64,000 nt of DNA from Algoriphagus aquimarinus (lineage in GTDB: Bacteria; Bacteroidota; Bacteroidia; Cytophagales; Cyclobacteriaceae): the NCBI RefSeq assembly GCF_900112005.1, contig NZ_FOKK01000002.1:1-64000 (forward strand), given 5' to 3'. A program made the position numbers and the translations under genes. Each line of letters starts with the position of its first letter. The first letter of the stretch is position 1. The notes under the pieces are model-generated. The model was not told the DNA's origin. It ran no database searches and worked only from the letters and a program-made list of their open reading frames with translations. Positions 57,619 through 64,000 of this stretch are shown here, one piece after another.

Positions 57619-58443
57619 TTATTTAGATCTTTTGCTTACGATGAACTTGTTTGAATACTTCTTAGGAGATCTTGTTTTCTTACCTTTAGACAGTAGACCT
57701 TTTCTAGATCTAGGATGCCCTCCAGAAGAACGACCTTCACCACCACCCATTGGGTGATCTACTGGGTTCATCGCAACACCTCTTACACGAGGTCTTGATC
57801 CGAGCCATCTTTTACGACCGGCTTTACCCAATACTACGTTCATGTGGTCTCCATTGGAAACAGTTCCAACAGTTGCCATACATGTATTTAGTACAAGTCT
57901 CATCTCACCAGATGGAAGTTTTACAGTTACGTATTTCCCATCACGGGCTACGATCTGTGCATAACCTCCAGCACTTCTTACCATTGCGGCACCTTTACCC
58001 GGCTTCAATTCCACACAGTGTACAATAGTACCCATTGGAATATTAACCACTGGCATCGCGTTGCCCACTTCTGGAGCAACTTGCTCACCGGAAATCACTG
58101 TTTGTCCTACCGACAAACCTTCCGGGGCGATAATGTAGGCCTTAGCACCATCTGCGTAATATAGTAGAGCAAGACGAGCCGTTCTGTTTGGATCATACTC
58201 GATAGCTTTCACTGTCGCTGGTATACCAAACTTAGTTCTTTTGAAGTCTACGATACGTAGTCTTCTCTTATGACCACCGCCAATATTGCGGACAGTCATT
58301 TTGCCTTCATTATTTCGTCCACCTGACTTCTTTAAAGGAGCAAGAAGAGATTTTTCCGGCCTTGACGCTGTAATCTCGTCAAATGCTGGAGCTACTCTGA
58401 ATCTTGTCCCTGGAGTTACAGGCTTCAACTTTTTAATTGCCAT
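57619..58443 (-). CDS. rplB: 50S ribosomal protein L2
   Basis: A 274-aa protein essential for subunit association and the peptidyl transferase centre. [56 protein letters not shown] (conserved functional loop with the essential His) are diagnostic. Confidence 0.99.
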   Translation of the reverse strand: MAIKKLKPVTPGTRFRVAPAFDEITASRPEKSLLAPLKKSGGRNNEGKMTVRNIGGGHKRRLRIVDFKRTKFGIPATVKAIEYDPNRTARLALLYYADGAKAYIIAPEGLSVGQTVISGEQVAPEVGNAMPVVNIPMGTIVHCVELKPGKGAAMVRSAGGYAQIVARDGKYVTVKLPSGEMRLVLNTCMATVGTVSNGDHMNVVLGKAGRKRWLGSRPRVRGVAMNPVDHPMGGGEGRSSGGHPRSRKGLLSKGKKTRSPKKYSNKFIVSKRSK

Positions 58444-58456
58444 GATATAGATTCAA

Positions 58457-58744
58457 TTAAATTTCTCCGTAAAAATCAATCACTTCACCATCTGCTACTT
58501 GCACGATTGCTTTCTTAAAAGCGTTGGTAAAGCCTGAAACCACTTTAGCTTTGGTGTATCTAGATTTATGCTTTCCAGCATATCTGATGGTTCTGATAGA
58601 AACCACTTTCACACCAAACGTTTTCTCTACAGCGTGTTTGATTTCTGGTTTCTTCGCAGTTTTTTCCACGATGAATCCATAAACGCCTCTTTCGTTCATG
58701 GCAGAAATCTTTTCTGTAATTAAAGGCTGCTTTAGAATATCCAT
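58457..58744 (-). CDS. rplW: 50S ribosomal protein L23
   Basis: A 95-aa tunnel-exit protein that docks trigger factor and SRP. I use ATG 58744 (MDILKQPLITEKISAMNERG), since the in-frame ATG at 58792 would overlap rplD. AKKPEIKHAVEKTFGVKVVSIRTIRYAGKHKSRYT is diagnostic. Confidence 0.97.
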   Translation of the reverse strand: MDILKQPLITEKISAMNERGVYGFIVEKTAKKPEIKHAVEKTFGVKVVSIRTIRYAGKHKSRYTKAKVVSGFTNAFKKAIVQVADGEVIDFYGEI

Positions 58745-58748
58745 TGTC

Positions 58749-59378
58749 TTATTTCGATAAAATGGTTTCCAACTTACTGATAGAACCTTCACAGATCACC
58801 AAGTGATCAGCGTTAAGGACTTGGTAAGTATTTACATCATTTACAGTCACAACTTTTGCTTTTGGCAAGTTTCTGCTGGCTAAGAATACGTTAGTATTTT
58901 CCTCAGGAAGTACTAGCAACGTCTTCTTATCTCCAAGAGATAAACCGTTAAGCAATGCCATGTAGCTCTTAGTCTTTGGTGCATCTAAAGTGATGCTTTC
59001 CAATACTGACAAGCTGTTCTCTTTCACTTTATAAGCAAGTGCAGATTTTCTGGCTAGTTGTTTTACCTTTTTATTCAATTTGAAAGAATAGTCTCTTGGC
59101 TGTGGGCCAAATACTCTACCTCCTCCTCGGAATAGTGGCGACTTGATAGATCCAGCACGTGCACTACCAGTGCCCTTTTGCTTCTTGATCTTACGAGTAG
59201 AACCAGCTATCTCATTTCTCTCTTTAGACTTGTGCGTACCTTGTCTTTGGTTAGCCAAGTACTGCTTTACATCAAGGTAAATCGCGTGATCGTTTGGAAC
59301 GATTGCGAAGATCTCATCAGACAAGCTGATTTTTCTACCTGTGTCTTCTCCTTTTTGATTAATTACTGCTAATTCCAT
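58749..59378 (-). CDS. rplD: 50S ribosomal protein L4
   Basis: A 209-aa protein with a tunnel loop ([37 protein letters not shown]). In E. coli L4 represses the S10 operon at its leader. Residues [20 protein letters not shown] and [17 protein letters not shown] are typical. Confidence 0.99.
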   Translation of the reverse strand: MELAVINQKGEDTGRKISLSDEIFAIVPNDHAIYLDVKQYLANQRQGTHKSKERNEIAGSTRKIKKQKGTGSARAGSIKSPLFRGGGRVFGPQPRDYSFKLNKKVKQLARKSALAYKVKENSLSVLESITLDAPKTKSYMALLNGLSLGDKKTLLVLPEENTNVFLASRNLPKAKVVTVNDVNTYQVLNADHLVICEGSISKLETILSK

Positions 59379-59381
59379 GGC

Positions 59382-60014
59382 TTACTTCTCTAGAATAACG
59401 AAAGAATTTTTAGGACCAGGTACAGAACCAGAAACCAATAATAGGTTTTTGTCAGCATAGATCTTCAACACTTTAAGGTTGACTACCTTTACTCTGTCTC
59501 CACCCATTCTACCAGCCATTCTCATTCCTTTGAATACTCTGGATGGCCACGAACACGCACCAATTGAACCTGGGTGTCTACCTCTGTTGTGCTGACCGTG
59601 AGTTTGTCCACCCACACCAGCAAAACCATGACGTTTTACTACACCCTGGAATCCTTTACCTTTTGAAGTTCCGATAGCATCTATGAAGTCACCTTCAATA
59701 AACACTTCACCAGCCTTCACAGTAGCCCCTAGATTTACCTGGCCTTCAAACTCAACCCGGAAATCTCTGAACTCAACAACTTTGCGCTTTGGAGTTGTAC
59801 CGGCCTTTTTAAAGTGACCGATTAATGGCTTAGGCGTATTTTTCTCTTTACGCTCACCATAACCCAACTGCACGGCATTGTACCCGTCTGTTTCAACGTT
59901 TTTTACTTGCGTAACTACACAAGGACCAGCTTCTATTAGCGTGCATGCGACATTACGTCCATCGGCACTGAAAATGCTAGTCATTCCTACTTTTCTACCT
60001 ATTATACCAGACAT
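59382..60014 (-). CDS. rplC: 50S ribosomal protein L3
   Basis: A 210-aa assembly initiator. [94 protein letters not shown] (tip loop near the PTC) are diagnostic. It is the first gene after a terminator and a consensus promoter, separated by 240 bases from rpsJ, so it starts its own transcription unit. Confidence 0.99.
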   Translation of the reverse strand: MSGIIGRKVGMTSIFSADGRNVACTLIEAGPCVVTQVKNVETDGYNAVQLGYGERKEKNTPKPLIGHFKKAGTTPKRKVVEFRDFRVEFEGQVNLGATVKAGEVFIEGDFIDAIGTSKGKGFQGVVKRHGFAGVGGQTHGQHNRGRHPGSIGACSWPSRVFKGMRMAGRMGGDRVKVVNLKVLKIYADKNLLLVSGSVPGPKNSFVILEK

Positions 60015-60078
60015 CTTTTATTAAGATAATATAATACCCCACAAGCATTTATCTGCCGGGGTCTCCTTTAAAGGACTG

Positions 60079-60109
60079 CAAAGTTACTGAAATAAAATTC
60101 TGCAACAAA
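60079..60109 (-). promoter_or_regulatory. consensus Bacteroidota promoter of the rplC (S10) unit
   Basis: TTTG at 60106-60109, exactly 19 bases, then TAACTTTG at 60079-60086: a full match to TTTG-N19-TAnnTTTG. The -7 element continues as CAGTCC, identical to the rpsL promoter. The leader of about 55-60 bases to the rplC ATG includes an ACCCC...GGGGT hairpin at about 60030-60062. Confidence 0.85.
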
Positions 60110-60202
60110 TTCGAAATCCTAAATTTTCTATGTAATGTGAAATATTTCAATTGTGACTCAGGCATTTATAGCCAGATCCCCTCTCTATCTAGAATCTAGA
60201 GC

Positions 60203-60236
60203 AAAAAAAACCTGCTCCGAAAAGCAGGTTTTTTTT
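60203..60236. terminator. terminator between rpsJ and rplC
   Basis: Stem AAAAAACCTGCT/AGCAGGTTTTTT with a 6-base loop. A- and T-runs on both sides make it bidirectional, and it starts 18 bases after the rpsJ stop. Confidence 0.92.
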
Positions 60237-60253
60237 ATCTTAATCCAGTTCGA

Positions 60254-60559
60254 TCAAACTTTGATCTCTACATCAACTCCACTTGGAAGCTCGATTTTCA
60301 TCAAAGCATCTACAGTTTTAGAAGAATTAGAGTAGATATCAACCAATCTTTTGTATGTACAAAGTTGGTACTGATCTCTAGCTTTTTTACTTACGTGAGG
60401 AGACTTCAATACTGTGAATTTCTCCTTTTTAGTAGGCAATGGAATTGGCCCTACTACTACTGCACCAGTGGCTTTCACTGCCTTTACAATCTTCTCTGAT
60501 GACTTATCCACCAGGCTGTGATCGTATGATTTTAGTTTTATTCTGATTTTCTGATTCAT
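60254..60559 (-). CDS. rpsJ: 30S ribosomal protein S10
   Basis: A 101-aa protein also known as NusE, a partner of NusB/NusG in transcription antitermination. [74 protein letters not shown] is diagnostic. It follows fusA by 12 bases and ends the str-type unit at a terminator, instead of heading the S10 operon. Confidence 0.99.
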   Translation of the reverse strand: MNQKIRIKLKSYDHSLVDKSSEKIVKAVKATGAVVVGPIPLPTKKEKFTVLKSPHVSKKARDQYQLCTYKRLVDIYSNSSKTVDALMKIELPSGVDVEIKV

Positions 60560-60571
60560 CGCAAATATTTT

Positions 60572-62695
60572 TTAGTCCTTCTGACCTTTTACTGTAGCAA
60601 TTACACCTTCGGCAATGTTATTAGGCACTGGCTCGTAGTGAGAGAATGTCAATGAAGCTGTCGCTCTACCAGAGGTAATCGTTCTAAGGTCAGTAATGTA
60701 ACCAAACAACTCAGACAATGGTACTGCAGCTCTAACTACGCTAGACGTTCCTTTTGTATCCATTCCTCTCATCAAACCTCTTCTTCTGTTCAAGTCACCT
60801 GTGATAGGACCAGTGTATTCATCCGGAGCAACCACGTCAACAGACATGATTGGTTCTAGCAACATTGGCTTACATCTCTTAGCGGCTTCTCTGAATCCGA
60901 TTCTAGCTGCCAATTCAAAAGAAAGAGCATCTGAATCGACGTCGTGGAATGAACCATGGTACAATCTTACTTTCATCGACTCGATAGGATATCCAGCCAA
61001 TGGACCATTCTTCATGGACTCATTAAAACCTTTCTGAATAGAAGGGATAAATTCCTTAGGAATCACACCACCTACGATACCATTTACGAAGTCAAGTCCT
61101 GGTTTGATCTCACCAGTTTCAGGATCAGGATCCTTAGGTCCAAGTTCGAATGAGATATCCGCAAATTTACCTTTACCACCTGTTTGCTTCTTGTAAACCT
61201 CTTTGTGTTCGATAGAACCAAATAAAGCCTCTTTGTAAGCAACTTGAGGAGCACCTTGGTTGATTTCAACCTTGAACTCTCTCTTCATTCTATCAATGAT
61301 GATGTCTAGGTGAAGTTCACCCATACCTCTCAAGATAGTCTGACCAGTTTCGTGATCTGTATTTACAACAAGCGTAGGATCTTCTTCTACTAGTTTGGCG
61401 ATAGCCATACCTAGTTTATCAACATCAGCTTGAGTTTTAGGCTCGATAGCGTACCCAATAACTGGCTCAGGGAATACCATTGATTCCAATACTACCTTAC
61501 GGCTTTCGTCGCAAAGTGTATCTCCAGTTTTGATATCTTTAAAGCCTACCACTGCACCAATATCACCTGCTCTTAGCGCATCGATTTGGTTTTGCTTGTT
61601 AGCATGCATTTGGAAAACTCTAGAGATACGCTCCTTATTTCCAGAACGGCTATTGAATATATAAGAACCAGAATTCAAAATTCCAGAATATGCTCTTACA
61701 AAGCAAAGACGACCTACAAATGGATCAGTAGCAATTTTGAAGGCAAGGCCAGCAAAAGGCTCCGTTTCATCAGGAGAGATTCTCACATCTACTTCCTCAT
61801 CGTCTATATCATGAGCAATGATATCGTCCTTATCCATTGGAGAAGGAAGCAATTCCATTACTAGATCAAGCATAGTCTGAACTCCTTTGTTCTTGAATGA
61901 AGATCCACATACCATAGGTACAATCTTCATATCAATCGTAGCTTTTCTCAAAGCTGCAAGAATCTCTTCAGCAGTAATTGAATCAGCATCTTCGAAGAAT
62001 TTCTCCATTAATGTCTCATCATAATCAGCTACTGCTTCTAGCAAGTATTCTCTATATTCCGCCACTTCTTCAAGCATATCTTCTGGAATAGGAATTTCAG
62101 AGAAAGTCATCCCGAAATCATCCTCATTCCATACGATGGCTCTGTTGTTGATCAAATCAACTACACCGCGGAATTTATCTTCTGCACCGATTGGGAGTTG
62201 CAAAGGAACAGCATAGCTGCCTAGCATTTCTTTTACCTGCTTACATACTTCTAGGAAGTTTGCACCAGCACGGTCCATTTTATTTACGAAGCCAATACGA
62301 GCAACTTTGTAGTTATCCGCAAGTCTCCAGTTCGTCTCAGACTGAGGCTCTACCCCATCTACAGCACTGAACAAAAACACCAATCCATCGAGAACACGAA
62401 GTGATCTGTTTACCTCTACAGTAAAATCAACGTGACCGGGAGTATCGATGATGTTGATCTGGTATTTCTTCTCTCTGTAATTCCAAAAAACGGTAGTTGC
62501 AGCAGAAGTAATTGTAATCCCTCTCTCCTGCTCCTGAGCCATCCAGTCCATGGTAGCTGCACCGTCGTGAACCTCACCAATTTTGTGAGATACGCCTGAG
62601 TAAAAAAGTATTCTTTCTGTAGTCGTAGTCTTACCCGCATCAATATGCGCGGCGATACCAATATTTCTAGTAAGTGTTAAATCTCTTTTAGCCAT
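60572..62695 (-). CDS. fusA: elongation factor G
   Basis: A 707-aa translocation GTPase. G1 [14 protein letters not shown]2/G3 [13 protein letters not shown] and [13 protein letters not shown]4 [11 protein letters not shown]5 GSSFKNKGV. Domain IV contains [19 protein letters not shown]. One full-size copy here. Located between rpsG and rpsJ, the normal str order without tuf. Confidence 0.99.
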   Translation of the reverse strand: MAKRDLTLTRNIGIAAHIDAGKTTTTERILFYSGVSHKIGEVHDGAATMDWMAQEQERGITITSAATTVFWNYREKKYQINIIDTPGHVDFTVEVNRSLRVLDGLVFLFSAVDGVEPQSETNWRLADNYKVARIGFVNKMDRAGANFLEVCKQVKEMLGSYAVPLQLPIGAEDKFRGVVDLINNRAIVWNEDDFGMTFSEIPIPEDMLEEVAEYREYLLEAVADYDETLMEKFFEDADSITAEEILAALRKATIDMKIVPMVCGSSFKNKGVQTMLDLVMELLPSPMDKDDIIAHDIDDEEVDVRISPDETEPFAGLAFKIATDPFVGRLCFVRAYSGILNSGSYIFNSRSGNKERISRVFQMHANKQNQIDALRAGDIGAVVGFKDIKTGDTLCDESRKVVLESMVFPEPVIGYAIEPKTQADVDKLGMAIAKLVEEDPTLVVNTDHETGQTILRGMGELHLDIIIDRMKREFKVEINQGAPQVAYKEALFGSIEHKEVYKKQTGGKGKFADISFELGPKDPDPETGEIKPGLDFVNGIVGGVIPKEFIPSIQKGFNESMKNGPLAGYPIESMKVRLYHGSFHDVDSDALSFELAARIGFREAAKRCKPMLLEPIMSVDVVAPDEYTGPITGDLNRRRGLMRGMDTKGTSSVVRAAVPLSELFGYITDLRTITSGRATASLTFSHYEPVPNNIAEGVIATVKGQKD

Positions 62696-62700
62696 ATTGA

Positions 62701-63168
62701 TTAAAATCTAAAGTGTGAGAATGCTTTGTTGGCCTCTGCCATTCTGTGCGTATCATCTTTCTTCTTCACTCCGGCACCTTCGCCTTTGGAAGCAGCGATA
62801 ATTTCGCCAGCAAGTCTGTCCATCATTGTCTTCTCACCTCTTCTTCTGGCGTAGCTGATCATCCATTTAATTCCTAAGGCAATCTTTCTGTCAGGTCTGA
62901 CTTCCATTGGAACCTGGAATGTAGCACCACCAACTCTACGACTCTTCACCTCAACGGATGGAGAAATATTGGCTAGCGCTTTTTTCCAAATCTCAAGACC
63001 ATTCTCACCTACTTTGGATTCTACCTTTTCTACTGCGTCGTAGAAAATTCTGTAAGCAATACTCTTCTTCCCATCGACCATTAGATTGTTCACAAACCTA
63101 GTTACTAGGGTGTCATTGAACTTTGGATCAGGAAGAATATATCTCTTCTTTGGTTTCGCTTTTCTCAT
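62701..63168 (-). CDS. rpsG: 30S ribosomal protein S7
   Basis: A 155-aa head protein nucleating 16S 3' domain assembly. [45 protein letters not shown] and [36 protein letters not shown] are diagnostic. 5 bases upstream of fusA. Confidence 0.99.
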   Translation of the reverse strand: MRKAKPKKRYILPDPKFNDTLVTRFVNNLMVDGKKSIAYRIFYDAVEKVESKVGENGLEIWKKALANISPSVEVKSRRVGGATFQVPMEVRPDRKIALGIKWMISYARRRGEKTMMDRLAGEIIAASKGEGAGVKKKDDTHRMAEANKAFSHFRF

Positions 63169-63186
63169 TTTTTCTAAATGTTTTTA

Positions 63187-63594
63187 TTATTTTTTCTTTG
63201 CCGGAGCTGCGGCACCTTTGCCTGCTTTCGGTCTTTTAGCACCATACTTAGAGCGACCTTGCTTACGGTCTTTAACTCCTGCGGTATCTAGTGCACCACG
63301 GATGATGTGATATCTCACACCTGGTAGATCTTTCACACGACCACCTCTGATCAAGACGATCGAGTGCTCTTGTAGATTGTGACCTTCTCCAGGAATGTAA
63401 GCATTCACTTCTTTTCCGTTTGTCAATCTCACCCTCGCCACTTTTCTCATTGCAGAGTTTGGCTTCTTAGGGGTTGTAGTGTATACTCTGGTACAAACTC
63501 CTCTTCGCTGTGGACATGCGTCCAGAGCTCTTGATTTAGATTTGGTCTCCAGTGTAGTTCTACCTTTTCGTACTAACTGTTGAATAGTAGGCAT
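63187..63594 (-). CDS. rpsL: 30S ribosomal protein S12
   Basis: A 135-aa decoding-centre protein from ATG 63594 ([12 protein letters not shown]). The extra in-frame ATG upstream reads through the leader and overlaps the promoter. [34 protein letters not shown] and [20 protein letters not shown] keep the lysines at which streptomycin-resistance changes usually occur, so the wild-type sensitive residues are present. First gene of the rpsL-rpsG-fusA-rpsJ unit. Confidence 0.99.
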   Translation of the reverse strand: MPTIQQLVRKGRTTLETKSKSRALDACPQRRGVCTRVYTTTPKKPNSAMRKVARVRLTNGKEVNAYIPGEGHNLQEHSIVLIRGGRVKDLPGVRYHIIRGALDTAGVKDRKQGRSKYGAKRPKAGKGAAAPAKKK

Positions 63595-63641
63595 TAACTG
63601 ATAAAATTTAGTTTTCCCGTAAACTGTTAAATTTTGGACTG

Positions 63642-63672
63642 CAAAGGTAACCAAAGTAATAAGAGTAACAAA
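63642..63672 (-). promoter_or_regulatory. consensus Bacteroidota promoter of the rpsL (str) unit
   Basis: TTTG at 63669-63672, a 19-base spacer, TACCTTTG at 63642-63649: a full consensus match. It continues as CAGTCC, the same six bases as in the rplC promoter. It lies about 50 bases before the rpsL ATG. Confidence 0.85.
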
Positions 63673-63692
63673 GCTAAGCAGTTATATTTTTG

Positions 63693-64000
63693 CTAGGCTT
63701 CTCCTGGTGTCCCGAAACTAATCGGAAACTGAGGGGCTCCTCCTGATTGGTTGATTTTGCCGAATGCTGCTTCATACTTCTCAATATTGTCTTTCAAGGC
63801 TGAAAGCAAACGCTTCGCATGGTCCGGAGTCACGATAATCCGTGACTTTACTTTTGCTTTTGGCACCCCTGGCATCAAACGAATGAAATCGATCACAAAC
63901 TCTGAGTTAGAATGTGCGATCATTGCCAAGTTGGAGTAAACACCTTCAGCCACTTCCTCCGAAAGCTCAACATTAATCTGTTGATCTCCTTTTTTTTGTC
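63693..64000 (-). CDS. DUF3467 family protein (5' end outside the window)
   Basis: The frame stays open to the window edge, giving at least 101 residues (KKGDQQINVELSEEVAEGVYSNLAMIAHSN at the visible N-terminal end). The GTG codon at 63953 codes Val inside the domain and is not the start. The remainder (EFVIDFIRLMPGVPKAKVKSRIIVTPDHAKRLLSALKDNIEKYEAAFG) is the typical DUF3467 core. Proteins of this family are found next to rpoC and rpsL in Bacteroidota. Function unknown. The C-terminus ends NQSGGAPQFPISFGTPGEA. Confidence 0.88.
   Translation of the reverse strand, partial: QKKGDQQINVELSEEVAEGVYSNLAMIAHSNSEFVIDFIRLMPGVPKAKVKSRIIVTPDHAKRLLSALKDNIEKYEAAFGKINQSGGAPQFPISFGTPGEA

Noticed and set aside
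63595-63654. 20-codon N-terminal extension of rpsL
   Set aside because: It runs through the consensus promoter and leader; S12 proteins start at MPTIQQL.

Overview
The window is a piece of a Bacteroidota chromosome, most likely order Cytophagales and probably near Algoriphagus/Cyclobacteriaceae (inference from gene content; no search was run). Supporting signs are promoters of the form TTTG-N19-TAnnTTTG, starts that generally lack Shine-Dalgarno sequences, a TamB/TamL outer-membrane assembly pair, a 6-bladed beta-propeller lipoprotein, low GC, and a DUF3467 gene just upstream of rpsL.

Region 1-12.8 kb: a truncated IS1595-type transposase at the left edge, an acyl-CoA carboxyltransferase, a short Ppx/GppA phosphatase, an Ldh-family dehydrogenase, a RelE/ParE-type toxin-antitoxin pair whose toxin seems to have lost its start codon, MscL, a DUF7218-like small protein and an AI-2E-family permease. 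Then comes a tight three-gene unit (small acidic protein, DUF1704/QEGLA metallopeptidase, ATP-grasp ligase). It faces a convergent AstE/aspartoacylase-type hydrolase across a strong bidirectional terminator. This is the best candidate here for an uncharacterised system, possibly a ligation/removal cycle acting on a protein tail or small peptide.

Region 12.2-25.6 kb: a small lipoprotein, a DUF421 membrane protein with a C-terminal zinc ribbon, a beta-propeller lipoprotein and tRNA-Ser(GGA). A seven-gene minus-strand run follows: GT2, an 83-aa protein, a GAF-PP2C phosphatase, a polysaccharide deacetylase, a second GT2, TatD and asparaginase. It looks like a phosphatase-linked envelope glycan operon with housekeeping genes at its end. 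Next are ruvC, an outer-membrane beta-barrel protein, a Crp/Fnr regulator, hypothetical genes, and a membrane-protein pseudogene with two in-frame stops.

Region 25.6-43.1 kb: a secreted purple-acid-phosphatase-like enzyme, tamB-tamL, cbpA-cbpM, DinB, an N-terminally anchored VOC protein, a methyltransferase fused to a second HxxxH-bearing domain, a DUF5009/HGSNAT-like membrane protein, a general-stress FMN-type protein, and a run ftsB-like, OMP, cysE, cysM.

Region 43.2-64 kb: eno and carA, then the large ribosomal/translation cluster on the minus strand. In transcription order it reads [DUF3467], rpsL-rpsG-fusA-rpsJ, then rplC to rplQ, including secY, map, infA, rpmJ and rpoA. A terminator lies between rpsJ and rplC, and both halves have consensus promoters sharing the same initiation-region sequence. 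A third -7 element precedes rpsH. No rRNA genes, CRISPR arrays or complete mobile elements were seen.
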